Positions 44,958 through 57,381 are shown, counted from the stretch's first letter. The stretch: 64,000 bases of DNA from Lavandula angustifolia (GCA_028984105.1 CM054804.1:4240183-4304182), one strand, 5' to 3'. Notes: generated by a model from the sequence alone, not told the origin. Numbers and translations are program-made.

Positions 44958-47900
44958 CTAGAAGAGCTTTACTGGTTGAGTCGTTCCGCTTCTCATCATT
45001 GCACAGAATTCCTCGTAGTTGATTTTCCCATCCTGGGTAAAGTTTTGAAACACATGAAACCTTGAAAGAGAAAATGAAACACACCAAATACCTCAAAAGC
45101 AAACTTACATTGTCCGTATCCACTTCCGAAATGATTTCTTTGATGGTGGCTTCTTCTCCCAAGCCGTAGTCCTTCATGGCAGTCTCCAGTTCGTCCATCG
45201 TGATATAGCTGAGGCGAGTTCAAAGGGAATGGCGTAAGCCCAATAGTCAAGATAAGAGAACGTACAAGATTTTATCATAAGGAGATCGAGGAACGATGAT
45301 TTCTTACCCACTGCTATCCTTATCGAAGAACTGAAATGCTTTGAAGAGATGCTCATCTCTTTCCAGCTTATGTCTGTGCATTGTAGCAGTGATGAACTCA
45401 ATGTAGTCGATAGTCCCATTACCGTCCACATCAGCCTACATTACAAGTGGCCATTGTTAAGTGCAACAAGAAGGCTCAGACTCAATGTTGAATGAAATTT
45501 CTCCAACTGAAAATGATACTTACAGCTTCCATGAGTTGTTGCACTTCTGTTTCGGACAGTTTTGACCCAAGACGAGCCAAACCGGTTTTGAGTTCTTCGT
45601 AGGTGATTGTGCCACTGTTGTCTGTATCCATATTTGCAAACATTGCTTTAAGACCTTTGATTTCTTCTTCTGATAAACTTTGTGCAATCACCTGTAGTAG
45701 ATTTCAGATCCAGTAAACGAGTCGTAAGAACATGAAAAATCCTATAAAATGCATAGGGTATGAGATATGAAGACGTGAATAGAATTAAAATTACCTTCAG
45801 GGCAAGTTTCTTCAGCTTATTCATGGCTCTGAACTGCTTCATCCTTGAGAGTACCGCACTATCTATCGGCTTGTCAGATGCTTGTCCTTTGATCCAAGGG
45901 TGCTCTTTTAACACAACAAACAATATTATAGAATTTAGTCACGGAGTAAAAGATGAGTTGATCTTAACAGCGACAAAAATATCTGAAGATTCAGAATTGA
46001 TTAAAACTAACAAGAAACATGCAATAACATTGATAACTAGTCACTTTGAAGTTCTATGTTTCAAAGTTTTTGACCCTAGATAGCCTCCATATAGTGCATA
46101 AGAGATTGTAGACGAGGGTCAAATTGTTTTTACTGCTAGATTAAGAGAGTTGATTCCATAACCATATTCAAGCAGAGTAATTTATACTCCCAAAATAGCG
46201 CCTCATGTAAAATGAAGAGCCAGTTTCTCCTAGATGAACCACAACAAAAACATGAAACGTCGGAATACGTGGCTTTCAGAAGGGTAAATATATTAGCAAT
46301 CAGTATATCAAATTAAGAAATGACATTGCAAAATTTCAGCCCCAAGTTCAATAGATATAAGTCGCTAAGGAAATATATAATTATATATACATACATAAAC
46401 AGCTAGGAATAGGAGTTTACCAAGTACTTGAGCAGAAGTTATTCTCCTTCTTGGGTCCTTGGTCAGCATTTTTCGAACAAGATCTTTGGCACTGCTCGAG
46501 ATGGAAGGCCAAGGTTGGCTGTCAAAATCAACCTCTTCATTTAGTATAGCATCAAATATGCCCTTTTCAGTTTCTGCAAGAGAAGATCGCAAAAACTAAG
46601 AACATGTGGCAGCTAAGAGTGCTTCTTCATACAGAAAGTAAATTAGCCTTACCAGCCCAAAACGGAGGTACACCACTGAGGAGGATGTACAAAATCACAC
46701 CAGCACTCCATACATCTATCTCCTTTCCATAACTTCGCCGCAAAACTTCTGGAGCAACATAGTATGCACTACCAACTATATCACGGTATACCTTCCCTGA
46801 AAGACACGGAATTAGTACACCATCTCATATTCTCACTTACTCGAACTCTCACACCTTATTAGCAAAGGAAACTTGTATTACTAGATCATTTTTAAATAAT
46901 TAGGCTTTGTTTTTATGCAAATGCTGAAGCAGAAGTGACATAACCATGAGGGCATATCCTATGGTGTATCCGCCATACTATCAAATAGATCACCAGCTAA
47001 ATGCCTCTTTTCCATCAGAATCCTTCTAATCAACATTTCTTAGACTATAAACAACATAATGCTGCTAAAAATGGGTAAATCATAAATGCCTCTTTTCCAT
47101 CAAAATCTTCTATAAATATTTGTGAGACAACAAACAACATAGTGTATAAACATGATAACCATGGCATACATACTAACAGAGAAAAGATTCAAGCAAAATG
47201 ATCATATAAATGCTCAATTCACAAATTGCAATCATCAAGCAAGTAATATCTAAATCCTTGAACATGAAGGTACTATTAATTACCACAATTCACATGTTAT
47301 CCCTTGAACATGAAGGTACTATCAATTAGCTAACCACCTAAATCCCTCTTTTCCATCAAAATCATTTATGAGACTATAAAAAAATAGTGTATAAACATGA
47401 TAACCATGGCATACATACTAAGAGAAAAAAAGACACAAACAAAATGATCACAATTCACAAATTTGCATTACCAAGGAAGTAATATCTAAACTCCACTAAA
47501 AGCAAGGAACAAACTCACCTTCCTCAATGAAGACAGAGAGTCCAAAATCAGTAGCCTTCAGCGTAGCCTTATCATCCTTACTGGAAAGCAAGAAATTCTC
47601 CGGCTTGAGATCCCTATGCAACACCCCCATAAAATGGCAATGATGAACAACATTCACAATCTGCCTACAAAGATCCGAAGCCGCCTTCTCAGAGTAGTGC
47701 CCCTGGGCAATAATACTATCAAAAAGCTCGCCGCCGCGGCAGAGCTCCATCACCAGATGCACCGTCTGCCTATCCTCATAAGCGCCCTTAAACTCCACAA
47801 TATTATGCTGCCCGCTCAAATGCTGCATAATATGCACCTCCCTCTTCATATCCTCCTTATCACTCTTGCTAACCAATTTCCTCTTCAAAATCGATTTGCA

Positions 47901-48248
47901 AGCGTAATTGTGGCCCGTTGCAATTTCGGTGCAGGCGTAAGTCACCCCAAATTGGCCTCTCCCCAACTCTTTACCGATCGAATAATTCGATTTCAAATCC
48001 TCGAAGGGCTTTCCGAGAATGTTGTTGGGCTCCAATTTCTGGACTTGGGGTTGTGGGGAATGCTTCGGGGGAGCAGGGGCTGAAGCCGGCGGCGGCGCGT
48101 GATGGGTTTGCGGAGGTGGATTGTAGTGAGGCTCCGGCTTTTGGTAACTTTGGTGGATTTGATGGTAGCCGGCGTTGCCACCCGGAGCTGATCCGTAGCC
48201 ATTTGCATCTGGGTTCGAGTAACTTTTCTTGCTGAAACAGCCGCCCAT
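44958..48248 (-). CDS. CPK: calcium-dependent protein kinase (CDPK)
   Basis: Eight exons on the minus strand: 48248-47519, 46796-46653, 46573-46421, 45904-45795, 45691-45524, 45435-45308, 45208-45109 and 45032-44958; 1608 bases, 535 residues. It is a Ser/Thr kinase switched on by calcium. The start MGGCFSKK carries G2 for myristoylation and C4 for palmitoylation, so membrane attachment is likely. A proline-rich variable domain extends to about 80. Kinase landmarks: GRGQFG at 96-101, K118, HRDLKPEN with D213, DFG at 234-236. An autoinhibitory junction (about 345-380) is followed by four complete EF-hand loops at 401-412, 437-448, 473-484 and 508-519. Exon count and length are normal for the family. 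The paralogue group cannot be fixed by eye. Confidence 0.96.
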
Positions 48249-48798
48249 TTTTGTTTTCGAATTGAATGCGTGGATTGAATCAAGATTGCAGCTTTATTAG
48301 TTGGGAGTCTAGGTAATTAACAAAAAGTGGTATATTTGTGGAGATTTTGTGAGGAAGATTCCAACTTTTGAGCATAGATTGGGACTGGAAGATGAAATCT
48401 GGGATTCCCGGATGCGAATCGAGAGAACCTCGTGATTGGTTTGGAGATTTGTGTTGGGAAGAGAATGTGGTGATGGCGTTCTGAGATGAGGAATTCACGA
48501 GACCACTGTCTTGTTGACTTCTCTCCCACTCCAGGTGTTGGCGAAGTGCTGGTTACACGGTTTGGCTTTTCTCCATTGTTTGGCTCAACTTTTGTGAATG
48601 ACCTTTAACACCCACAAAAAAGATATGCAAAACTCATAAAAATCTAAAGCCTCATTCTCTCGGCCAAACATCGTCTTAACTTTTCTTCTGGTACAGTGCA
48701 ACTAGAAAGATAAGCATACTTTATTTTATTAAATTGATATTTTAATAGTACCTTTTTAGGCCTTTATTGTTGTTATTGATTTTCTTTGTTCTTTCCGC

Positions 48799-49274
48799 TA
48801 GGAGTGTAACGGTTTGGTTTTGTTCGATTTCTTATGCATTTTAGAAACCGAACCAAACACATAGAAACGGTTCGGTTCGGTTCGATTCGATGTGTTTTTA
48901 AATATTGGAACCGAATCGAACCGCTTATAAATGGTTTGGTTCGGTTCAGTTTACCGGTTCACCTTTTATTTTTTTATTTATTTTTTAAATTCTAAATAAT
49001 GCAAGAATAATAGTTTATAGGATGTCACTCGTTTCAAACTCATAAGTATAGAGTTGTTACTCATTTCTCTTCCTTTGTATAGATTAAAAAATAAGATATT
49101 GGTTCGGTTCGAACCGTTCAAAATTCTTGAAACCGCGAACTGAATCGAATGTAAACGGTTCCTAAAAAGATAGACCGAACCAAACCACGAAGCCGAACCG
49201 AACCACATTTTTCGGTTTGGTTTGGTTCGATTTGATCAATTTCGTGGTTCGGAGCGGAACCACTTACACCCCTA
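48799..49274. mobile_element. non-autonomous hAT element, 476 bp, with perfect 8-bp target duplication
   Basis: Starts TAGGAGTGTAACGGTTTGG and ends CCACTTACACCCCTA; CTTTCCGC flanks both sides (48791-48798 and 49275-49282). The interior is full of GGTTCGGTTCG words in both orientations and can fold back on itself. No coding capacity. Confidence 0.9.
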
Positions 49275-49282
49275 CTTTCCGC

Positions 49283-50159
49283 CCCGTCCTACTTTTCTAT
49301 TCATATATATTAGCATCCATAATTATACAATCAATATGTAGCTAAATTAGTTCATTCTTTTATGAGTAATAGATCCTAATTTTTTTTTATTTAAAGTGTA
49401 ATTATGTGTCTTTATTTTCATATAGAGGGTCTCTCCCCTGTCCAACCCCACAGATTTCTCTCCTACTTTTGGTTTTGAAAAAAAAGTGGGAAACCTTTTA
49501 TGTTTGTTGGTCGTACTCGGCATAATCCGATCAATGAATAGTATTAATCGTTCAACTACAAATCTGCTTTTTTCTTTTTTTTTTCCTTTTTATCAACACA
49601 TTTATTTCCATATTTTTCACGTGACTTTTGCTTTTAGCATTATTATGATGAAATCATACAATCTATGGTTGTTATAAAGATTTCATTTAATTCATTATAC
49701 TTAATGGAAAAATAGGAAAAATGTTATTCTTGTAATTTAGAATACATATCATAAGTAACTTATCATCTCATCATTAATCTTATCTTTCTTTTGATATAGT
49801 TGTTTCTATAATAATTATTTATTTCCTTATATAATCAATCACCATAAATTAAATTTTTTAAATTTGTTGAGGATAAATAAATACAACTGATATAAGAAAA
49901 TAAAAGGACTTAATTTTTCATCAATTATTTCTCTTATAATCTGAAAAAGTATTATGTGCTTTTACTACGTAGGAACATGATGCATATTTCAATATATGGG
50001 AATGCATTATTTTTTAGTCGTGAATGCATAATAACATCAATATAAATTAAGTTGGAATATTTATTGTTTCAAATGAAGAATGATAGGTTTTATACGTCAC
50101 GATATTTTAATGTATTTCAAATTTAATAATATCATTAGTAACGATTCTATGTGTATCAA
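49283..50159. other. intergenic region, nothing recognised
   Basis: Very AT-rich, low coding potential on both strands. Confidence 0.45.
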
Positions 50160-50575
50160 GAAATTTATGCATCGAACAATATATATTAATGCATCAAAAC
50201 TTCATTACTTATTCATGTCATTTATGCATTAAAAAAACTTTGTGCATCAAACAATACTTTATTAATGCATCAAAACTTCACTATTCATGCATGTCAACTT
50301 CAATTTGGTTTCAACAATCTAATTTAGATTTTAATTGTTCAGAAACAAGATTTCACTTAAAAAATACTTTTGCACAAGCAATTGAGACAAAAAATCAATA
50401 ATTTCATAATATTTGATGCATACAAAACATAAACTCATAAAAAGTAGCACATAAAAAAACGATGCATCAAAACAAGAACGATGCTTCAAAATTAAGTTGG
50501 ACAAAAAACGACGCATGTAAACTTAAACGATGCATCAAAGTTAAGTTTTCACAAAAAATCGATGCATCACATATT
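50160..50575. repeat. irregular repeat of GATGCATCAAA words
   Basis: At least eight ATGCATC(G)AA(A) or close variants lie at uneven spacing (near 50168, 50191, 50226, 50243, 50266, 50462, 50531, 50562). The spacing is too uneven for a classical satellite. Confidence 0.65.
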
Positions 50576-50778
50576 TGCCCACGACTATTCGTGCAAAGTA
50601 GAAAAATCTCAAGCGATGTCAAAAACCAATTAAATAATATCAAAATTGAATCTTCGTAATTGACGTTAATCAGGATTTATAACAGTAGGGGATAAACGAT
50701 TAATAGCGATGCAATAGAATAATGCAGTCGACAAAACCACATTTATAGTCAAGGAAGAAACGATACAGCCTCGCATCC

Positions 50779-50934
50779 ATGGAGTCCAAAGAAAACTACG
50801 CCTCATCAGAAAGAAAACTACAGCTCTCCACGCGAGTAGATTTGAGATCATCGACCATCATCAAAGGAACTCTGCTCCAGCTAGATCTTCTGCGTCCTTC
50901 TCATTTAAGCATTTGGCTCTCAAACCATGCCTAA
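50779..50934 (+). other. short open frame of 51 codons, not assigned
   Basis: ATG at 50779 to TAA gives a hydrophilic then leucine-rich peptide (opens MESKENYASSE). I do not recognise it. It lies about 235 bases upstream of the orphan exon-like stretch at 51171-51245 and could belong to the same transcript or captured sequence. Confidence 0.2.
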
Positions 50935-51170
50935 AATCCGCCTCACCAGAACGAAACCATTCAGATCAGCCCTTTGCTACTTTTGTATTGCATTAAATGT
51001 CAAGGAAAAAGCTTGAGCAATGAGACTAAAGATAGCCTAAAAAGTCTAGCTAGGGTGGATGAATCAAATTCAAATGAATTGGCAGCCAGTGTTTGTTTGA
51101 ATCTAAACTTTGTATTGGTCTATGCATCTAAATAGTTGTTCTAAGCATTGCCTGTTGCTTCTTGATGTAG

Positions 51171-51245
51171 GAAATGGAGTACAAAGAGCTCGGTACTATC
51201 TGCAAGCACCAAGCAGCTCAAATTGAGATTCTAAAAAAGAAGGTA
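51171..51245 (+). pseudogene. orphan coiled-coil exon with intact splice signals
   Basis: TTGATGTAG is followed by an open 75-base exon reading EMEYKELGTICKHQAAQIEIL and then lysines, ending before GTATGG. This has a coiled-coil look, as in kinesin stalks or similar proteins, and clear acceptor and donor signals, but no companion exons were found. It may be a captured or left-over gene fragment. Confidence 0.35.
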
Positions 51246-51489
51246 TGGATTTCAACTGATGCAAAATTTTAAGACATATTTAAGCTAAGAGTATTGTTGT
51301 TGTAAATCGAGGTTCACAATCGTTTTGGTTTCCATAGAAGTTTAATTTGATTTCATTTGGAGTATTGAGATCCTTGTGTTTGCTATGAGCACATTCGTTA
51401 ACTAATTTATTGAAGTCTCATTTATTGTAATATAAAGTGTCATTTGTTGTGAACAACTTTGTTATTTGTAAGACACTTTGAGTAACATT

Positions 51490-52150
51490 TCTGACACTCT
51501 GCTCTCTACTGTGAATTATTGTTTAACAAGACGCTCTGCTCATCATTGACACGTTCTTTTGTCAAGATTAACACGCACAACAAATACAATTGACACTCTG
51601 CTCTCTACTGTGAATTATGACACGTTCTTTTATCGTGATTGACACGGACAGTAGAGACAATTGACACTCTGCTCTCTACTGTGAATTATGGCTTAAACAT
51701 ACACTCTGCTCATCATTGACATGTTCTTTTATCGTGATTGACACGCACAATAGAGACAATTGACACTCTGATTTCTACTGTGAATTATGGCTTAAACAGA
51801 CACTCTGCTCATTATTAACAAGTTCTTTTGTCATGATTGATTGATACGCACAATAGAGATATTTGACACTCTGCTCTCTTACTGTGAATTACTCTTAACC
51901 AGACACCATGCTCATCATTGACACGTTCTTTTGTCATAAGTGACATGCACACTCTACTCTCTATTATGAATTATGACATAAACAGACATTTTGCACATCA
52001 TTGACACGTTCTTCTTTTCTCATGAGTGACACGCACAACAGATACAATTGACAATTTGCTCTCTACTATGAATTATGGCTTAAACATACACTCTGTTTAT
52101 CGTTGACACGTTCTTTTGTCATGATTGACACAAAGAACATAGACAATTGA
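51490..52150. repeat. minisatellite of about 100-bp units, six to seven degenerate copies
   Basis: Units begin TTGACACTCTGCTCTCTACTG (at about 51590, 51661, 51760, 51863 and 52048) followed by TGAATTATGGCTTAAACA, CACTCTGCTCATCATTGACA, and CGTTCTTTTGTCATGATTGACACG. TGACAC/ATGACA words continue in decayed form to about 52420. Confidence 0.85.
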
Positions 52151-52420
52151 CATTTTTTCATAAACAAATGACATTTTTTTTCGAAATATTTTTTTCAAAA
52201 ATAATTAATAGTTAATAAATGATACAAATGACACTTTATTCAAATACAAATGATATTTTTGTTTATTCGATTGGCACTTTGAAATAAATAACAAATGACA
52301 TATTTATTTATTACAAATGACACGCATTCCTCATAAAAAAATTGAAAAAATAAAAAAATAAAAATTTTTGTTTAGAAAAAATGATACTTTTGTTCACAAA
52401 GAGTGACACGTCCGGCAACA

Positions 52421-53061
52421 AATAAGGGGAAAAATAGAATTTTTAAAAAAATAAACGGAAAAAAATGAAAAAAATGAAAAATAAAAAAGGAATAATGATG
52501 TCATGCTGACTCAGTGGGACAACGGGTTAGATGTGAATCAAAGCAGATCAAATTTGGATGATTGGATCTTGTTGCATGCACGCAAGTTTTTGCCATACCA
52601 ATTTAAGTTCAAATCTAACATTTTATTTTCATGGAAAAGACAGCTAGAACATTAAAAAACTCCAGCTTTCATTTTACGACCTTGTCCTTATTTTGGAAAA
52701 GTATATCTCCAGCTTTCATACCCACAATTATCCACCTTCTCGCTCGTACATAATTTGGTAAAATATTCTCTGTTTCTTCCCTATAATTGATAAAATATCC
52801 TCTTTTCTTTCTGTAACTACATCCTCTTACTTTTTATTTTTTTTCTTCACTTTAAAGAAGGGCACTCAATGTTTATAATTAGAAAAAATCAACATTCTAA
52901 ATAGTGTATATATGTTCAATATATAATGCATTCGCACCCAAACTGAAACCTATTCTTTTGCTTACGTCTTAGTTTTGAAACTTATTGTCAGACATCATAA
53001 ACGAAGAGTTACATGATATATATTATAAGTACTAGTAAGGCCGCCGCCTCTCCTAGGCAGT
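52421..53061. other. intergenic region
   Basis: AT-rich with no recognised gene or repeat boundary. Confidence 0.4.
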
Positions 53062-54255
53062 ATGGAAGTTCTACCACCGTGTAAAAGAGGGCGCCGGCGA
53101 GTAGGAAAGGAGGTTTCGGCCAGGAAGCTTGCCGCCTCGCTGTGGCAACTGGCGGAGGCAACCGATTGCAATGGAGGTATGAGGTTGCAATTTCGGATCT
53201 CCGACGGACTCGGCCGATTTGGGGTATGTTTTGTCTTATGGTTTAGTCAATTTTCAATCTTGGATACTTTCTTTTGTGTTTTAATACGAGATTTATATAG
53301 GATTAATTCAAGACTGAGATTGAGGATTTTCACTATTCATAGGTTTAGTTCCGGTCTCAAGAGTGTTCATGAGTTATAAGGGCATCAAGATTTTCATAAT
53401 TATGTAGTTCTATTTACCTCTAGAATCTTTATTACGTGAACTCTAAGACCTTAAACTACATGATTATCACATGATACATGAAATAAGAAGAATACCTCCT
53501 TCAATTGTAGCCGGTGATGAACGATACTTGTACTAGAAATCTCCTTCTCTTCCTCGTCTATTATGGTTTTCTTAAGTTTGTTTTATGATGCTCTAAAGCA
53601 ATATATTTATTGGTGGAGAGATAGACCGATTTCGAATACGATAACATTAAATATCTAGTCCATCATCCATAGAGATATGGATATATCATCATATCTTACA
53701 AGCATCTATTAAATATACATCGTGGGCCTCTCTCTCTCAGTTCTGTTCAGCACCACCAGTTCCAAACTCTTCGATGGAAGTAACAAAATGGGATTCAAAA
53801 GAAAAACTGAACGGCCCTAAAACTGAAGGCCAGCAAAGAAGACTAAAACACAATGCTACAAAGGATTTCAACGGGCAAGTTTCCTCTCCATTCTCCATTT
53901 ACCACGTACCACACGATCGAGCACTTAATCTCTGCTGTACTGCAAGAAGACCAATTCCTTGCACACTAAACTGTTAAGAGATATCTCCGAAATCGAGTCA
54001 TCAGCCAAGATATTGATGCATAATTTCGAGAAAGAAAAGAAATCCAAAGAGTTGTTGGAGGATTTATGTATCCGGCAATGTAAAGAAATCGAAGCAATCA
54101 GAGGTGAAATCGAAGAACAACGGAATCTATGCGGCGGGCTGCAGTGCGAGGCGGCGGAGGACCGGCGGAGACGTGGCTCGAGGAGCGTGCATGGATGAAA
54201 TTAACCGATGCAAAGGCGATGATGGAACAAAAATATCCAGTCTGGCCCATGTGAA
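53062..54255 (+). pseudogene. decayed At5g41620-like coiled-coil protein gene
   Basis: Exon 1 (53062-53223) reads KRGRRR..KEVSARKLAASLWQLAE, the N-terminal box of a family of plant coiled-coil proteins (At5g41620 type), and ends at a GTATGT donor. A second block at about 53770-54255 has ATKWD-like start sequence, then LLRDISEIESSAKIL, KSKELLEDLCIRQCKEIEAI and, in another frame, TWLEERAWMKLTDAKAMMEQKY. The frame changes at about 53950-53960 and again near 54170. The usual long middle is short or missing, so the gene is very likely dead. The family function is not established. Confidence 0.65.
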
Positions 54256-55371
54256 GATCTTTCTAATTAGGGCTATAATTATTCTTTAGTTTTTATTTTC
54301 GGATTTTAGTTAATAAATAATTAATATGGTGGATTATTTTGTAAAGAAGCAGGCTGAGAAGGCCCATGGGCCGAAAGAAAAACCAATCGGGCTGGACCGT
54401 CCCCACGGACCTATGCATGAAATCAACATTACTTTATCTTGAATTAATTATGTATTGTGTGTTGTATTGACTATTGACTACAAATTATTGTTTTATTTTG
54501 TTGTGTGATAAATATTAATCCCATAAATGGGACCGGTTAGGATGTAATAATTACATATGGGACAACCTTAATCATCGAATAATGGCAGTGTCCACTTGAA
54601 ATAATAGTTTGATCAATAATAATTATGATGATGAGCACTTGTAAGAATCTTGGCCTATCAGAGCTTATAAAAGGAAACCCACTTATTGACCAGATATCTA
54701 CTCAGCTTGCCATCTTCTGAACTTTTAAGCTCAGCCATCGAAATTGCTTGCTAACCATTTCACCTAATTATTCTTTATCCAACTCATCACTATTTTCAGT
54801 TGCCCTAAAATTTACAAATATTCAAATTTTGACTTTTTTTTATCCCCGGCCGACATAATCACATCAATTCCTAATTCCGATTCTAGTTTAATATTATTGA
54901 CTGAACCGATGTCCGGCCACGATTAAATTTGTGCATGCGATATTTTTTTATGAGAGATAAACACAATTTAATGTTTTTTTCTTCTTTTAATTTAGACAAA
55001 TATGAGGAGTTAGAGAGGTGGGTAGGAGCATGGGCCACATGGCATTTTAATTTATGAGAAAGTTTAATTAGTACTCCTAAAATTAAAAAAATTAAATATC
55101 GTTTACTTTACCAGAAAAGTAAATATTTATAAAAAGGTAAAATGAGATAAAATTTCCACGTTAAAACCACACGAACTAAAGTTTTCTAGGGTTCAAAAGA
55201 AGAGCACGCGCTTCAAGAGCGCGTGACTCGGAGGACCGTGAAAAGACACCAATGAGGCAATGATTTCCCATCAATACTAAAATAATGTGGTGCATGCGTG
55301 CGGAATTATCATTCTCAGTGTGACAGAATCCTAATCAATAACTAAGATGCACCAGTTCTTCATTAATACTT
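54256..55371. other. intergenic region
   Basis: A TTATAAAAGG TATA-like motif at about 54666 is not followed by a supported reading frame. A perfect 8-bp hairpin (CACGCGCT-TCAAG-AGCGCGTG) is at 55205-55225. Confidence 0.4.
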
Positions 55372-55515
55372 CCACTAATCTCGATAAATAATAATCTTAT
55401 TAAGATAATAATTTCTTTCAATTCCAAAATTGATCAATTTACTAAAATAATAATCTTATTAAATGAATATTTTTTCTCAATCCCAAAATTATTATTAAAT
55501 CGATATTTAATTGTA
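55372..55515. mobile_element. Emigrant-like MITE, copy D, degenerate
   Basis: ATCTCGATAAATAATAATCTTATTAAGAT..., closing AAATCGATATTTAATTGTA. It shares TTATTAAATGAATATTTTTTCTC with copies B and C. Confidence 0.65.
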
Positions 55516-55875
55516 TTTGTATTCCATTTCTCTTCAACAGGGGAATTGATGTAGATTGTTCAATTTTTTAATGGTTAAATTGAATTCATACAATATATAT
55601 TTTTTTAGAATAAATTATTTATATTAAAATATTTTTATTAAAAAATTGAACCACAACTAGCGAGATCCAATAAATAAAGAACAGTTATAACCAAGTTGAG
55701 TTGTATCTTAATAATGCCCACATGCTATGTGGATATGTATTTTCTTAAAATTTATATATTCGAATTAAATTAAGAATTTCAGAAATTCATTAATTAACAA
55801 TTATTTAGGTGTAAATTTGGTGAGTTGGATCACCAGACCGACGGCGCAATTAGAGAGAAAAATTAGTATGTCTGG

Positions 55876-55916
55876 TAACGATAATCACATGGGTGGTAAC
55901 GATAATCACATGGGGA
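55876..55916. repeat. short tandem repeat, two 21-bp units
   Basis: GGTAACGATAATCACATGGG occurs twice in a row. Confidence 0.9.
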
Positions 55917-56054
55917 TCACTGTATGTGTATATAGGATTCCGATTCTTATTTAAATAATTTAATAATGAATTAAAAATATTTTCTTGTCTGAGAAAAGAG
56001 CTAAAATAGAAAGCTGGAAATACTGCTAAATTTGGAGATTGCCTAAAAGTATAG

Positions 56055-56821
56055 AGTGAATAGTCATTTTGGTGTTAATACTTTCATTTTTTTTTAGTTT
56101 TGGTGTTTTTACTTTAAAAATTATAAATTTGGTTCCTAAACTTAATAAATACTTGCAATTTTGGTGTCTTTTATTATTTTAATAATTAAATAATATTAAT
56201 GGAGATTTAAAGAAGGGTAAAATTGTAAGATTATATAATTTTTTTAGAAAATACTTTTTTATAATATAATATAATCTTAATAATTATAATTAAAATAATA
56301 GGCTATAATAGTTTAATAGTTTATGTTAATTTATTTAATGATTGAATAAGTTATGTTTTTATTTTCAACTATTAAAATAACTTAATAGCTTATTTTAATT
56401 TATGTTTAATTTTGGTAAATAATATTTTCTTATATTACACAAATACTATTACAATACTAAAATGAGGTCTAAGAATTACGTCTTTATATAAAATTGAATT
56501 ATATACATAAATATTTTGTTCTAGGTAAAAAAATTGTATTACAAATATTTTAATGATATTTAGTTCTTAATTCTTAAGAGTATTCATTTACTAATTGTAT
56601 TTACTAATAAATCATCAAAAAAAATATTTAAAGAAAATATTACATATTTTAGGATTGTACCCTTCTCAAAATCATTATTGGTATTATTTATTATTAAATT
56701 AATAAAAGACATCAAAATAACAATCATTTCTTAAGTTTGTGAATCAAATTTACAATTTTTAAAGTAAAAACATCAAAACTAAAATATTTTGAAAATTTAG
56801 ATACCAAAATGACAATTCACT
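56055..56821. mobile_element. long-TIR element, about 767 bp
   Basis: The first and last about 140 bases are inverted copies: AGTGAATAGTCATTTTGGT against AGTGAATTGTCATTTTGGT, then TTTTAGTTTTGGTGTTTTTACTTTAAAAATT and AATTTTGGTGTCTTTTATTA-like partners. It is non-coding and AT-rich. Long TIRs suggest a MULE-type MITE; no clear target duplication was seen. Confidence 0.7.
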
Positions 56822-56879
56822 CACAAATAGTATAAGATATTGAGAGATTTTTTACTGTAGCCAAACACTAGATATATAT

Positions 56880-57381
56880 ATACATTTATAGCCAACTGTT
56901 AAAACAAAACACAAATATAACCATTTTGTCTTTATCCGGCGAGGCCGATGGGAGGGCCGATGGGTACATCATCGGCCCCTCCATTTAAAAAAAAATAAAA
57001 AAAAATTTAAAAGGCATCGGCGGATGGCCCTCTTCATTGTGAAGGGCCTAAGTGAGAAGAAAAAAACATTTTTTTTTTTATGAAGAAGGGAGGGCCGATG
57101 CGTTAGAGAAGGGCCTAAGTGAGAAAAAATATAATGATAAAAGTGAGAAAAAATATTTTAGAGAAGGGCCGATGGTACAAACATTTTTTTTGTGAAGGGC
57201 CTAAGTGAGAAAAAAAAACAAAAAAACAAAACAAAAAAAAATAGAGGGCCATCGGCCCTCAGTAAAAAAAAAATGAATGTCTGATGGACCGATCGGCCCT
57301 CATCGGCCCTCCCATCGGTCCCGCCTAATAAAGACAAAATGACTACTTTTGTGTTTTATTTAAATTGCAGGTCATATTTGT
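56880..57381. mobile_element. long-TIR element with CATCGGCC core, about 500 bp
   Basis: The left TIR reads AACACAAATATAACCATTTTGTCTTTAT then GGCGAGGCCGATGGGAGGG; the right end is the reverse complement with few changes. The middle alternates GAAGGGCCTAAGTGAGAAAAA with A/T runs. The GGCCGATGG words link it to 9484-9953. Confidence 0.7.

Noticed and set aside
47616..48235. Two long plus-strand frames opposite CDPK exon 1
   Set aside because: Antisense shadows of a GC-richer coding exon.
51490..52150. CRISPR-like array
   Set aside because: Direct repeats are whole degenerate 100-bp units without spacers, in a plant nuclear genome.
54640..54800. TATA-containing promoter or solo LTR (TTATAAAAGG at about 54666)
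   Set aside because: No reading frame follows, and no TG..CA ends with target duplication could be found.
55205..55225. 8-bp perfect hairpin as a terminator or small RNA
   Set aside because: Too short for a miRNA precursor and no transcript context.
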